NCBI RefSeq assembly: GCF_003850345.1 | Contig: NZ_CP027707.1 | Coordinates: forward strand, 1,364,001-1,428,000 | DNA: 64,000 nucleotides | Origin: Pseudomonas chlororaphis subsp. piscium | GTDB lineage: Bacteria > Pseudomonadota > Gammaproteobacteria > Pseudomonadales > Pseudomonadaceae | Reading direction: 5' to 3' | Shown here: positions 41,467-51,784 of the stretch, piece after piece | Layout: the number at the start of each line of letters is the position of its first letter | How positions within the stretch are numbered: position 1 is the stretch's first letter | Translations under genes and position numbers: made by a program | Notes under the pieces: generated by a model | What the model was told of the DNA's origin: nothing | Database searches by the model: none | What the model saw: the letters and a program-made list of their open reading frames with translations, nothing else

Positions 41467-41601
41467 ATCGATATAACCGATAACCCTTATCTTAATAATC
41501 CAGTTAACAGATATTGTCGCCGCCATTAGAATGCTGTGCAATTGCGCTCGGCTCGCTTGTCGCAGAGCAGGCGCCGACAACTTCCCAGGAGTCCCCCGTA
41601 C
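41467..41601. promoter_or_regulatory. finR-fpr divergent control region
   Basis: 135 bases, AT-rich near finR (ATCGATATAACCGATAACCC and CTTATCTTAATAAT), probably holding the FinR sites; exact boxes are not assigned. Confidence 0.5.
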
Positions 41602-42381
41602 ATGAGCAACATGAACCACGAGCGTGTCCTCAGTGTTCATCACTGGAACGACACTCTGTTCAGCTTCAAGTGCACCCGCGATCCGGGCCTGCGCTTCGAG
41701 AACGGTCAGTTCGTGATGATCGGCCTGCAACAGCCCAACGGCCGCCCGCTTATGCGCGCTTACTCGATTGCCAGCCCGAACTGGGAAGAGCATCTCGAGT
41801 TCTTCAGCATCAAGGTTCCCGATGGTCCGCTGACTTCCCAGCTGCAGCATTTGAAGGAAGGCGACGAGATCATCATCAGCAAGAAGCCCACCGGTACCCT
41901 GGTACTGGACGACTTGAAGCCTGGTAAGCACCTGTACCTGCTCAGCACCGGCACTGGCCTGGCGCCGTTCATGAGCGTCATCCAGGATCCGGAAACCTAC
42001 GAGCGTTTCGAAAAAGTGATCCTGTGCCACGGCGTGCGTTACGTCAACGAAGTCGCCTACCGCGAGTTCATCACCGAGCACCTGCCACAGAACGAGTTCT
42101 TCGGCGAAGCGCTGCGTGAAAAACTGATCTACTACCCGACCGTGACCCGCGAGCCGTTCGAGAACGAAGGCCGCCTGACCGACCTGATGCGCAGCGGCAA
42201 GCTGTTCAGCGATATCGGCCTGCCGCCGATCAACCCGCAGGACGACCGCGCCATGCTGTGCGGTAGCCCGAGCATGCTCGACGAGACCAGCGAAGTGCTC
42301 AATAGCTTCGGCCTGACCGTTTCGCCACGCATGCGCGAGCCGGGTGACTACCTGATCGAGCGCGCCTTCGTCGAGAAGTAA
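41602..42381 (+). CDS. fpr: Ferredoxin--NADP+ reductase
   Basis: 259 aa. FAD-binding RAYSIASPNW (about 50), NADP-binding STGTGLAPFMSVI (about 115), C-terminal AFVEK. Passes electrons between NADPH and ferredoxin or flavodoxin, aiding oxidative stress and Fe-S repair. Start ATG 41602 after CCAGGAGTC. Confidence 0.96.
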   Translation: MSNMNHERVLSVHHWNDTLFSFKCTRDPGLRFENGQFVMIGLQQPNGRPLMRAYSIASPNWEEHLEFFSIKVPDGPLTSQLQHLKEGDEIIISKKPTGTLVLDDLKPGKHLYLLSTGTGLAPFMSVIQDPETYERFEKVILCHGVRYVNEVAYREFITEHLPQNEFFGEALREKLIYYPTVTREPFENEGRLTDLMRSGKLFSDIGLPPINPQDDRAMLCGSPSMLDETSEVLNSFGLTVSPRMREPGDYLIERAFVEK

Positions 42382-42398
42382 GCGACTCGCAGCACTGA

Positions 42399-42440
42399 AA
42401 AAGCCCGCGTTGCCTAAGAAGGCAGCGCGGGCTTTTTCGT
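42399..42440. terminator. Bidirectional terminator fpr / trmO
   Basis: AAAAAGCCCGCG...CGCGGGCTTTTT with internal TTGCC/GGCAG pairing, between convergent genes. Confidence 0.85.
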
Positions 42441-42453
42441 TTCCGGCTGGCGC

Positions 42454-43149
42454 TCAGCGCGCGGGAACCACTTCCAGGACCTGGATCAGGCCCGGCTGCG
42501 GGTAATGCCAGCGCACGTCCAGGTCCCAGAACTGCGCGCCATATTCCCGTTCCGGGGTGGGCGTCTGGTAGGCCGGGCGCGGGTCCTGGGCCAGGCATTG
42601 TTCGATCAGCTCTACCAGTGGCTCCTGCAGGCGTTGAGCGTGCGTATGGGCCTGTTGCAGGGCGTTGTTGCTCCACTGCACCGGGATCAGCTCCGGCGCC
42701 GCGCTGGCGATGCTGTTGCTCGCGCTGTCGATGATGTCGGCATAGGGCACGTAGGGCTTGATATCGAGAACCGGCGTGCCGTCCAGCAGGTCGATGCCGG
42801 AGATCCACAGGCGGTTGGCCTCGACCTTGTCCAGCTTGACCACCGACTGACCTATGCCGTTAGGTCGATGGGTAGCGCGGGTGGCGAATACGCCCATGGA
42901 CTTGTTGCCGCCCAGGCGCGGCGGGCGGACCTTGAGCCGCGGTTTGTCTTCCAGCGCCTGGTGAAACAGAAACAACAGCCAGACGTGGCTGACCTGTTCC
43001 AGGCCCTGCACCGCGTCGCCCTGATCGAAGGGCGCCACCAGCTCCAGCACGCCACGGGCCGCCGGGGCCAGTTGCGGCTGGCGCGGGATGGCGAACTTTT
43101 CCTTGAAGCAGGAGCGTACGAAGCCGATGGGGGAAACGCTGTAGGTCAT
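42454..43149 (-). CDS. trmO: tRNA m6t6A37 methyltransferase TrmO
   Basis: 231 aa, TsaA/TrmO beta-barrel SAM enzyme that N6-methylates t6A37 in tRNA-Thr. FVRSCFKEKFAIPRQPQLAP at the start, GNKSMGVFATRATHRPNGIG at about 88 and DIKPYVPYAD near 135 are signatures. ATG 43149 (MTYSVSPIG) is preferred over the MAAPTPSRPQ extension (43182). Confidence 0.9.
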   Translation of the reverse strand: MTYSVSPIGFVRSCFKEKFAIPRQPQLAPAARGVLELVAPFDQGDAVQGLEQVSHVWLLFLFHQALEDKPRLKVRPPRLGGNKSMGVFATRATHRPNGIGQSVVKLDKVEANRLWISGIDLLDGTPVLDIKPYVPYADIIDSASNSIASAAPELIPVQWSNNALQQAHTHAQRLQEPLVELIEQCLAQDPRPAYQTPTPEREYGAQFWDLDVRWHYPQPGLIQVLEVVPAR

Positions 43150-43198
43150 GGTCTGGGGTCGAGACGGGGTAGGGGCCGCCATGATAACCCGCGTTGAC

Positions 43199-43229
43199 CT
43201 GTAGCCGCTGCCGCAGGCTGCGGCTACAG
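43199..43229. repeat. REP-like hairpin
   Basis: CTGTAGCCGC / GCGGCTACAG, a perfect 10-bp stem with an 11-base centre, 6 bases past rhlG (minus strand). May serve as transcript end. Confidence 0.75.
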
Positions 43230-43235
43230 GTGGAG

Positions 43236-44006
43236 TCAGAGGCTGAAGCCACCATCCAATGGAATGATGTTCCCGGTCATATAGGCCCCGGCGGTGCTTG
43301 CCAGGCTGATGGCCAGGGCGGCCATTTCTTCCTCGCGACCCCAGCGTTTCATCGGGATCAGCGCCGTATCCTCGGCCAGGGCCTGCTCGTCGTTGCCGAT
43401 ATGCTGGGTCATCTTGCTCGGAAAGCGCCCGGGGGCGATCACGTTGACGTTGATGTGCTGGCTGACCAGTTCGCGGGCGAGGATCCGTGACAGCTGATGC
43501 AGCGCGGCCTTGCTCGGGCCATAAGCATAAGCCTGCTCGCCAAAGGAGGAGATCCCGGCCACCGAGCCGATATTGATGATGCGCGCCGGGTTGGCCGCGG
43601 AGCCCGCCTTGCGCAGCAGCGGCAGGAATTGCTGGATGCAGCTGAACACCGAGGTCACGTTCAATTGCATGACCTTTTCCCAGCCCTTGACCGGGTAGCT
43701 TTCCAGCGGCGCGCCCCAGGTGGTGCCGGCGTTGTTCACCAGAATATCCAGTCGATCGACCTGGGCTTCGAGGCGGGAGACGAGTTGCTGTATGCCTTCT
43801 TCATTCGCCAGGTTGGCGGAAAGGGCATGGCAACTGCCCAGGGCCCCGAGCTCCGTTGCGGTCTGCTGGCAGGCCTCGGCATCGCGGGCGCAGACATAGA
43901 CAGTGGCACCGGCCTCGACAAACGCCTTGGCGATCATCTTGCCGATGCCGCGGGTGCCGCCGGTCACCAGGGCGGTACGGCCTTGCAGGGAAAAGTAGGG
44001 ATGCAT
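43236..44006 (-). CDS. rhlG: RhlG-type short-chain dehydrogenase
   Basis: 256 aa. NADPH-binding TGGTRGIG (15-22), NNAG (about 91), catalytic Ser (INIGSVAGIS), Tyr/Lys (AYAYGPSKAAL). Nearly end-to-end similar to P. aeruginosa RhlG (HPYFSLQGRTALVTGG, then ESYPVKGWEKVMQLNVTSVF). Once linked to rhamnolipid/beta-hydroxyacid supply, its exact substrate is uncertain. Single gene. Confidence 0.88.
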   Translation of the reverse strand: MHPYFSLQGRTALVTGGTRGIGKMIAKAFVEAGATVYVCARDAEACQQTATELGALGSCHALSANLANEEGIQQLVSRLEAQVDRLDILVNNAGTTWGAPLESYPVKGWEKVMQLNVTSVFSCIQQFLPLLRKAGSAANPARIINIGSVAGISSFGEQAYAYGPSKAALHQLSRILARELVSQHINVNVIAPGRFPSKMTQHIGNDEQALAEDTALIPMKRWGREEEMAALAISLASTAGAYMTGNIIPLDGGFSL

Positions 44007-44139
44007 GGCGAATCCTGAGGGCTGAGGGTCAGTGCATACCCTAGTCGTCAGTCTCGGTGAGCGGAGCCATTATTGTGCGGGGGAATGAAGGATCATGCAT
44101 GGCGGTGGCCGAGGGTGGCCACCGCGGATCGAGGGGGAG

Positions 44140-44601
44140 TCAGCCGCGAATGCGCAGGGTCAGGCCCTTGAGGAAGTTGCGCAGCAACTGGTCGCCGCAG
44201 GGGCGGTAGTTGGTGTGGCCGAACTTGCGGAACAGCGCGCTCAGCTCGGGCTTGGACACCGGGAAGTCGGCGGCCTTGAGGATGGCGTGCATGTCGTCTT
44301 CCTTCAGCTCGAAGGCGACCCGCAGCTTCTTCAGGATGATGTTGTTGGTCACCGGCAGTTCGATCGGCAGCGGCGGACGGCTTTCGTCCTTGCCACGCTT
44401 GAAGATCACCAGGCCGTCGAGGAAGTGCGCCATGACCTCGTCCGGGCAATGCACGAAACCTTCTTCCTCGTCCTTTTTCAGGTAGCCGACGATGTCGTCC
44501 AGGCTCACTTCAAAGCCGGTGAGCTTGATGATCTCGACGACCTTCTTGTCGCTGATGTCGAGCATGTAGCGCACGCTGCGCAGTACATCGTTATGAATCA
44601 T
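44140..44601 (-). CDS. DUF1456 (YehS-like) protein
   Basis: 153 aa with two DUF1456 repeats (NDVLRSVRYMLDISDKKVVE at 4-23; NNIILKKLRVAFELKEDDMH near 85). Cytosolic, function unknown. Ribosome site AGGACTG upstream. Confidence 0.88.
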   Translation of the reverse strand: MIHNDVLRSVRYMLDISDKKVVEIIKLTGFEVSLDDIVGYLKKDEEEGFVHCPDEVMAHFLDGLVIFKRGKDESRPPLPIELPVTNNIILKKLRVAFELKEDDMHAILKAADFPVSKPELSALFRKFGHTNYRPCGDQLLRNFLKGLTLRIRG

Positions 44602-44667
44602 GTCTACAGTCCTGGTCTGTTCACGTTGAGCGCCGCAGGCAAGCGCGGCGTCTGAATGGGTGTCGGC

Positions 44668-45378
44668 CTAGAATTTCTCTTTGGCGGACAGGTAGCGCCA
44701 TTGCCCGACCGGCACCTTGCCGATGGAAACCCCACCGATACGGATGCGGCGAATGGCGACGACCTTCAGGCCTACCGCTTCGCAGAGCTGGGCGATCACG
44801 CCCGGTTGCGGGTTCTTCATGGCGAAGCGCAGGCGGTTTTCGTTCTGCCAGCTGGCCTTGACCGGCGGCAGTTCCCGTCCCTTGTAAGTCAGGCCGTGGT
44901 TCAGGCGGTTGAGGCCGTGGGCGACCATCTCGCCTTCTACCTCGACCACGTATTCCTGCTCGATCTTGGCCGCGTCGGCGGTCAGCTTGCGCAGGATCTT
45001 CCAGTCCTGGGTGAACACCAGCAGGCCGCTGGCGTTGGCTTGCAGGTCGGCGCTGGCGGTCAGGCGCAGGAAGTGGCCCTTGAGTGGCCGTTTGCCGAAG
45101 CGGTGTTCCTCGGACAGGCTGGCGGCGCTCAGCGACTGCATGGCGCTGTCGACATCCTGGCCGGCCGGCACGTTCAGCAGCAGGGTCACCGGCTCTGGCG
45201 CGGTGGCCTTGGCCTGCGGGTCGAGCTCGACTTTCTGGGTGTCGACCTTGAACTGCGGCTCGTCGATGACCTCGCCATCCACGGTGACCCAGCCGCCCTC
45301 GATGAACAGCTCAGCCTCCCGGCGGGAGCAGCCGACGAGTTCGATGAGGCGTTTGGAGAGACGAATCGGGTCAGTCAT
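44668..45378 (-). CDS. RsuA-family rRNA pseudouridine synthase, altered motif
   Basis: 236 aa. S4 RNA-binding domain at 5-50 (SKRLIELVGCSRREAELFIE), then the synthase fold with SGLLVFTQDWKILRKL. The usual catalytic GRLD reads ASAD: Asp is kept, Gly-Arg-Leu is not. Start ATG 45378 (MTDPIRLSKR) by family length. Resembles RluF-like enzymes; rRNA target not assigned. Confidence 0.8.
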   Translation of the reverse strand: MTDPIRLSKRLIELVGCSRREAELFIEGGWVTVDGEVIDEPQFKVDTQKVELDPQAKATAPEPVTLLLNVPAGQDVDSAMQSLSAASLSEEHRFGKRPLKGHFLRLTASADLQANASGLLVFTQDWKILRKLTADAAKIEQEYVVEVEGEMVAHGLNRLNHGLTYKGRELPPVKASWQNENRLRFAMKNPQPGVIAQLCEAVGLKVVAIRRIRIGGVSIGKVPVGQWRYLSAKEKF

Positions 45379-45460
45379 GACAGGGGCCGTAACAAAAGGG
45401 GGCAGGCATTGTACCTGCCCGGCGCCGGTTAATCGCGGGTCCATTTGCCCGCTGTGGCTT

Positions 45461-45934
45461 TTAGCCGCGCACTGCCTGCTGCTGGGGCTGTTTCAAACGC
45501 ATGTGCAGCAGCGGGTAGGGCTGGCCCATGCCGTCGTGCTCGGAGCGGCCGATGATCTCGAAGCCCTGCTTGAAGTAGAAGCCCAGGGCTTGCGGGTTCT
45601 GCTCGTTGACGTCCAGTTCGTCGGCGTTCAGGTGTTCGATGGCGTACCTGAGCAATTGCTTGCCCAGGCCCTGGCCGCGATGGTCGGGGTCGATGAAGAG
45701 CATTTCGATCTTGCCGGCGGCGACCCCGGCGAAGCCGGTGATGTGCTGGCGCTGATCCCGGGTGCAGATCAGCATCACCGCATCCAGATAGCGGTTCAGC
45801 ACCAGGTTTCTCAGCAGTTCGATGTAGCTGTCCGGCAGGAAGTCGTGGGTGGCGCGTACCGAGGCTTCCCAGACCCGGGTCAGTTCCGGGTAGTCACTGT
45901 GTTTCGGGGTATGGATGACCGAATGATGGCGCAT
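45461..45934 (-). CDS. GNAT-family acetyltransferase
   Basis: 157 aa. Acetyl-CoA loop DPDHRGQGLGKQLL (about 82-95) and NPQALGFYFKQGFE motif near 113, as in YjaB-like GNATs. ATG 45934 (MRHHSVIHTPK); extension to 46003 unlikely as it enters the terminator region. Substrate unknown. Confidence 0.85.
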   Translation of the reverse strand: MRHHSVIHTPKHSDYPELTRVWEASVRATHDFLPDSYIELLRNLVLNRYLDAVMLICTRDQRQHITGFAGVAAGKIEMLFIDPDHRGQGLGKQLLRYAIEHLNADELDVNEQNPQALGFYFKQGFEIIGRSEHDGMGQPYPLLHMRLKQPQQQAVRG

Positions 45935-45983
45935 GCCGCCTGCTCCTGTGTGGTGACGCATCCGTGGTCCTGAGCAAACGATA

Positions 45984-46031
45984 GACGTAAAAAAGCCCCG
46001 CATCTCGCGAAGAGAGCGGGGCTTTGCGGTT
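45984..46031 (-). terminator. Terminator after rimO
   Basis: AAAAAAGCCCCGC...GCGGGGCTTT with loop ATCTCGCGAAGAGA; Ts on both sides. Confidence 0.85.
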
Positions 46032-46040
46032 TTTTACGCC

Positions 46041-47378
<1,338 letters not shown>

Positions 47379-47709
47379 GTCTAACCTCGGTATAGGTGTC
47401 GGGTCGCTCGGCGATTTGGATAAAACCGCTGGCGACGAACGGGCGCTAGGGGCGCCTCTGATCAAAAAGTGCGCAATTCTAGCGATGGCCGGCGCACTTG
47501 ACCAGCTTTATGCAGGGAAATACGACGAGTGCTGCGCTATGCTTCGCGCCGTTGCGCCCAGGTGAATTCTTATAGTCAACAGAACGTCTGTAACTGTAAG
47601 TAAATGGGTGCATGCTGCATTGGCATTCACGAGAGTCTTGCAAGCTTAGTGTTGTCTTGAATGTCATGCCTTTTATAAGAAGCCCCGATCTGGGTAGTAG
47701 GAGTGGTGG

Positions 47710-49611
47710 ATGGGTCAGGCAAGTAGTCAGGCGGTGGGCGGCGAGCATTCCAGGGCCAGGCCCCTGGGGATGCTGGTGGCGGCGGTCGGGGTGGTTTATG
47801 GCGACATCGGGACCAGCCCGCTTTATACCTTGAAGGAGGTATTCGCGGGGCATTACGGGGTTCCAGTCAACCACGACGGTGTATTCGGCATTCTTGCATT
47901 GATCTTCTGGTCGCTGATCTGGGTGGTCTCGATCAAATACGTGTTGTTCATCCTGCGGGCCGACAACCAGGGCGAGGGCGGCATCATGGCCTTGACCGCC
48001 CTGGCCCGGCGGGCGTCGACGCCCTATCCGAGGCTGCGGATGGTCCTGGTCATCCTGGGCCTGATCGGCGCGGCCTTGTTCTATGGCGACAGCATGATCA
48101 CCCCGGCGATTTCCGTATTGTCGGCGGTAGAGGGGCTGGAGATCGCCTTCGACGGGCTTGAGCACTGGGTCGTGCCGCTGGCGCTGATCGTGCTGGTGGC
48201 GCTGTTTCTGATCCAGAAACACGGTACCGATCGCATCGGCAAGCTGTTCGGGCCGGTGATGGTCCTGTGGTTCGTGACCCTGGGCGGGCTGGGGGTCTAC
48301 GGCATCGCCCAGCATCCGGAAGTGCTGCAGGCGCTGAACCCGGTCTGGGGCGTGCGGTTCTTCATCGTGCATCCGGGCATGGGCGTGGCCATCCTGGGCG
48401 CCGTGGTACTGGCGTTGACCGGCGCCGAAGCGCTGTACGCCGACATGGGCCACTTCGGCCGCAAGCCGATCGCCCGCGCCTGGTTCGCCCTGGTGCTGCC
48501 GGCGCTGGTGCTCAACTATTTCGGCCAGGGCGCCTTGCTCCTGGAAAACCCGGAAGCGGCGCGTAACCCCTTCTATCTGCTGGCACCGAGCTGGGCCCTG
48601 ATCCCGCTGGTAGTGCTGGCCACACTGGCTACCGTGATCGCCTCCCAGGCGGTGATCTCCGGCGCGTTCTCCCTGACCCGCCAGGCGATCCAGCTGGGTT
48701 ATATCCCGCGCATGTACATCCAGCACACCTCCAGCGCGGAGCAGGGACAGATCTACATTGGCGCGGTGAACTGGGCGCTGATGGTCGGTGTGATCCTCCT
48801 GGTGCTGGGCTTCGAGTCCTCGGGCGCACTGGCTTCGGCCTACGGCGTGGCGGTGACCGGGACCATGCTGATCACCAGCATCCTGGTGTCGGCGGTGATG
48901 TTGTTGCTGTGGAAGTGGTCGCCGGTGCTGACGGTGCCGATCCTGGTGGGCTTCCTGCTGGTGGACGGGCTGTTCTTCGCCGCCAACGTGCCGAAAATCT
49001 TCCAGGGCGGTGCTTTCCCGGTATTGGCGGGGATTGTGCTGTTCGCCCTGATGACCACCTGGAAGCGCGGCAAGGAACTGTTGATGGAGCGCCTTGGCGA
49101 GGGCGCGTTGCCGCTGCCGATCTTTATCAACAGCATCCGTGTGCAACCGCCGCATCGGGTCCAGGGTACCGCGGTGTTCCTGACCGCGCGTTCCGACGCC
49201 GTACCCCATGCGCTGTTGCACAATCTGCTGCATAACCAGGTGCTGCACGAGCAAGTGGTGTTGCTGACCGTGGTCTATGAAGATATCCCACGGGTGCCGA
49301 CGCAACGGCGTTTCGAGGTGGACTCTTATGGCGAAGGCTTCTTCCGGGTGATCCTGCACTTCGGTTTCACCGACGAGCCGGACGTGCCTGAAGCGCTGAA
49401 GCTGTGCCATCTGGACGAGCTGGACTTCAGCCCGATGCGCACCACCTACTTCCTCAGCCGCGAGACGGTCATCACCTCCAAGATCGTCGGCATGGCGCGT
49501 TGGCGCGAGACGCTGTTCGCCTTCATGCTCAAGAACGCCAACGGCAACTTGCGCTTCTTCAAGCTGCCGGTGAACCGGGTGATCGAGCTGGGTACCCAGA
49601 TCGAGATGTAG
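47710..49611 (+). CDS. kup: Low-affinity K+ transporter Kup
   Basis: 633 aa. KUP/HAK family; [19 protein letters not shown] at 27-45 is the signature; about 12 TM helices to residue 440, then a cytosolic C-terminal domain. H+-coupled potassium uptake. Confidence 0.97.
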   Translation: MGQASSQAVGGEHSRARPLGMLVAAVGVVYGDIGTSPLYTLKEVFAGHYGVPVNHDGVFGILALIFWSLIWVVSIKYVLFILRADNQGEGGIMALTALARRASTPYPRLRMVLVILGLIGAALFYGDSMITPAISVLSAVEGLEIAFDGLEHWVVPLALIVLVALFLIQKHGTDRIGKLFGPVMVLWFVTLGGLGVYGIAQHPEVLQALNPVWGVRFFIVHPGMGVAILGAVVLALTGAEALYADMGHFGRKPIARAWFALVLPALVLNYFGQGALLLENPEAARNPFYLLAPSWALIPLVVLATLATVIASQAVISGAFSLTRQAIQLGYIPRMYIQHTSSAEQGQIYIGAVNWALMVGVILLVLGFESSGALASAYGVAVTGTMLITSILVSAVMLLLWKWSPVLTVPILVGFLLVDGLFFAANVPKIFQGGAFPVLAGIVLFALMTTWKRGKELLMERLGEGALPLPIFINSIRVQPPHRVQGTAVFLTARSDAVPHALLHNLLHNQVLHEQVVLLTVVYEDIPRVPTQRRFEVDSYGEGFFRVILHFGFTDEPDVPEALKLCHLDELDFSPMRTTYFLSRETVITSKIVGMARWRETLFAFMLKNANGNLRFFKLPVNRVIELGTQIEM

Positions 49612-49622
49612 GCCCAATCAAA

Positions 49623-49667
49623 AACGAAAAGCCTCCGTTGCCTTGCGGCAGCGGGGGCTTTTTCGTT
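49623..49667 (+). terminator. Terminator after kup
   Basis: AAAAACGAAAAGCC(T)CC...GGGGGCTTTTTCGTTT, long stem with internal TTGCC/GGCAG and a T-run. Confidence 0.85.
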
Positions 49668-49712
49668 TCAGAGCCTTGAGTGGCTTTCAGGCCGCAGCTG
49701 CATGGATTCGCG

Positions 49713-49988
49713 CTACGGGGTCAGTACCTGCACTACATCGTCAATCACCGCCTTGCTCATGGCCGTCAGGTAATGCGCGGCCCAGGCGTGGCGGTCGGTG
49801 TCTTTGGTGTAGGCGGCATCCTCGGCAAGTGCCTTGGCGAGGAACAACAGGTCGGAGGCTTGGGCCAGGGCGTCGCCAATGGGGACGCCGGCGCTGACGT
49901 GAAACAGCGGCTGGTCTGAGCGGTAGATGAAAGGGGTGAGGCCGATGGTTTTCAGTTCACAAGGTGCAGGCGGATTTGTTTGGGACAT
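49713..49988 (-). CDS. DUF3077 protein
   Basis: 91 aa. GLTPFIYRSDQPLFHVSAGV, then PIGDALAQASDLLFLAKALA and a C-terminal MSKAVIDDVV are the DUF3077 pattern, a Pseudomonas-restricted family of unknown role. ATG 49988; AGGAG lies 7 bases upstream but inside a hairpin. Confidence 0.85.
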   Translation of the reverse strand: MSQTNPPAPCELKTIGLTPFIYRSDQPLFHVSAGVPIGDALAQASDLLFLAKALAEDAAYTKDTDRHAWAAHYLTAMSKAVIDDVVQVLTP

Positions 49989-49995
49989 GATCAAA

Positions 49996-50112
49996 CTCCT
50001 AGTTAAGGAGCTGCCGCATTCGTTTCCAAGCAAATGGGTGGCAGCTGTACGCAGGTTGGAAAACCGGAAACTAGGAACCGGCACGCCCTAAGGCGTCCCA
50101 CGCACAGCTGCC
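49996..50112 (-). promoter_or_regulatory. Structured leader of the DUF3077 gene, sequestered ribosome site
   Basis: On the minus strand CTCCT-TAACT-AGGAG (50010-49996) pairs the Shine-Dalgarno with an anti-SD. Upstream, GGCAGCTGT (50112-50104) and ACAGCTGCC (50048-50040) form a long-range 9-bp stem enclosing ACGCC/GGCGT and GGTT/AACC hairpins. A third GGCAGCT copy (50017-50011) abuts the anti-SD, so alternate pairings are possible. Confidence 0.6.
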
Positions 50113-50433
50113 ATAACTCAGGATCACAAAGAATGTCTGTAATCGTGATGGGGCGCTGTTGCGGCTAGTATTCAACGGGTTTCCAAGCCCGATCGCTGAA
50201 TAGTCAGCGACGTCTGGAGCCTATCCCGTCGAAGCGAAGGCCAACAAGGCAGCAAAGTGCTCTAGCGCATCCCCTTACGCAATGTTCGGAGTTTGCCTAC
50301 AACCTCTGCGGGAGTCATCCGGCATTGCGATGTTCCGCCCTCGTTTGGCGCCTTGAGGCGTTCCGGCAGCATGCTGGCGGGATGGCCCAGCCGTGCTGGA
50401 GACCGGGTCGCTCTTGAGTTTTCAGCAGGCGTA
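50113..50433. other. Gap without a confident gene
   Basis: 320 bases. A minus-strand ORF over 50262-50483 overlaps the acvB terminator and shows no family features. Probably promoter and leader of the DUF3077 gene plus untranslated DNA. Confidence 0.5.
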
Positions 50434-50474
50434 AAAAAGCCCCTGCAACCATCAGGCTGCAGGGGCTTTTGATA
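50434..50474 (-). terminator. Terminator after acvB
   Basis: AAAAGCCCCTGCA...TGCAGGGGCTTTT, a perfect 13-bp stem with loop ACCATCAGGC. Confidence 0.88.
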
Positions 50475-50488
50475 CAACGGCACTCAGA

Positions 50489-51784
50489 TCATTCTTCGGC
50501 GACCTTGTCCTTGCCCTGGCGCTTCTCGATGACGTTGACCAGGCGCTGGGCCAGGGCCGGGTAGTTCTCGTCGAAGTGGTGGCCGCCCGGCAGCTTCATG
50601 GCTTCGCCGACGGCGGTCTTGTCGGTGCAACCGCTTTCGTCGACTTCTTCCTCACCGTAGATGCACACCACCTTGGCCGCTGGCAGCTTGGCCATTTCCG
50701 GGCCAGTGGCGGCTTCCTTGCCGGCGTTGCCCAGCCAGCCTTCGACTTCGATCTCGAAGCTGCCGGTGCGGGCGAAGGCTAGCAGGATAATTGCGTCGAC
50801 CCGCTGCTGCTCGGCTTCCGGCAGGCGGTTGTAGATAGCTGGCAAGACATCGGCGCCGAACGAGTAGCCGGTCAGCACGAAGCGCTTGGTACCCCATTTC
50901 TGCCGGTAGTGCTGCATCAGTTCGGCCAGGTCGGTGGCGCTCTGTTCCGGGGTCTTGTGCTGCCAGTAGTAGCGCAGGGTGTCGATGCCGACCACCGGGT
51001 AGCCGATCTTGGCCATCTCGCCGGCCACGTCGCGGTCCAGGTCGCGCCAGCCGCCGTCACCGGAGAGGAACAGGGTCACGGTGTCCTTGGCCTGGCCGGC
51101 CGGCACTTCGACCACCGGGATGTTCAGGCCGCCGTTGTCCGAACCCACCAGCAGCTTGCGCAGCTCGTTGTTCAGCACCTGGGGCAGGTGAATGTCGTAG
51201 TCGCTGATGCTGGTGCTGGCATTGGGAGTGTCACGCACGAAACCGGCGCTTTCGTCATCCGGGTTGTCATTCCAGGCCACCAGCCAATGGCCGTGGGCCA
51301 GGGTCTTGGGCAATGGATCGGTGCAGCCTGGAGCCGGGTTGATGGTAAAGCCCACCGACACGGCCTGGGCCTTGTCGTCGTTCTGGGTGGCGATCCAGCG
51401 CCAGGCCAGGGCGGCGCCAGGGCCGATGCCGCTGACCAGGGTCGCCGGGCCCTTGAGTTGGCCAAGGGCGGTTTGCAGGGCTTGTTCCTGCAGCTTGCAG
51501 TCGTCCTTGGGCAGGATCACCTGGACGATCTGCGCCGCGCCGCCGCGGCTCAGGGCCAGGAGCTGGGTATCGGTCAGGGCTTCGTCGGCGAGGACGGCCA
51601 CGGCGACCCGGGCCTTGGCCTGGGTGGCCGGGGTGACACGGGTCAGGGTCGAGCCATCGGTCTGGGCCAGGTGTTCCAGGGTCGGTTGGGGCGCTGGACG
51701 ATTCCAGTACCAGTAGCCGCCTCCCGCTATCAGGGCAAACACCACCAGAGTGGCTAATACATACCGCCAGGAGCGTTGAATCAT
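50489..51784 (-). CDS. acvB: AcvB/VirJ-type aminoacyl-phosphatidylglycerol hydrolase
   Basis: 431 aa. N-terminal anchor (residues 9-27, VLATLVVFALIAGGGYWYW), then two alpha/beta-hydrolase halves; nucleophile elbow GYSFGAD near 302 and final His in PGGHHFDE. Expected in the periplasm. In P. aeruginosa the gene after mprF (PA0919) removes alanine from alanyl-PG. ATGA overlap with mprF makes the pair translationally coupled. Confidence 0.85.
   Translation of the reverse strand: MIQRSWRYVLATLVVFALIAGGGYWYWNRPAPQPTLEHLAQTDGSTLTRVTPATQAKARVAVAVLADEALTDTQLLALSRGGAAQIVQVILPKDDCKLQEQALQTALGQLKGPATLVSGIGPGAALAWRWIATQNDDKAQAVSVGFTINPAPGCTDPLPKTLAHGHWLVAWNDNPDDESAGFVRDTPNASTSISDYDIHLPQVLNNELRKLLVGSDNGGLNIPVVEVPAGQAKDTVTLFLSGDGGWRDLDRDVAGEMAKIGYPVVGIDTLRYYWQHKTPEQSATDLAELMQHYRQKWGTKRFVLTGYSFGADVLPAIYNRLPEAEQQRVDAIILLAFARTGSFEIEVEGWLGNAGKEAATGPEMAKLPAAKVVCIYGEEEVDESGCTDKTAVGEAMKLPGGHHFDENYPALAQRLVNVIEKRQGKDKVAEE

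Noticed and set aside
47620..47645. Sigma54 promoter upstream of kup
   Set aside because: TGGCA and TTGCA are present but the GG-GC spacing is 16, not 10.
50262..50483. 73-aa minus-strand ORF downstream of the DUF3077 leader
   Set aside because: Overlaps the acvB terminator, lacks a ribosome site and recognisable features.
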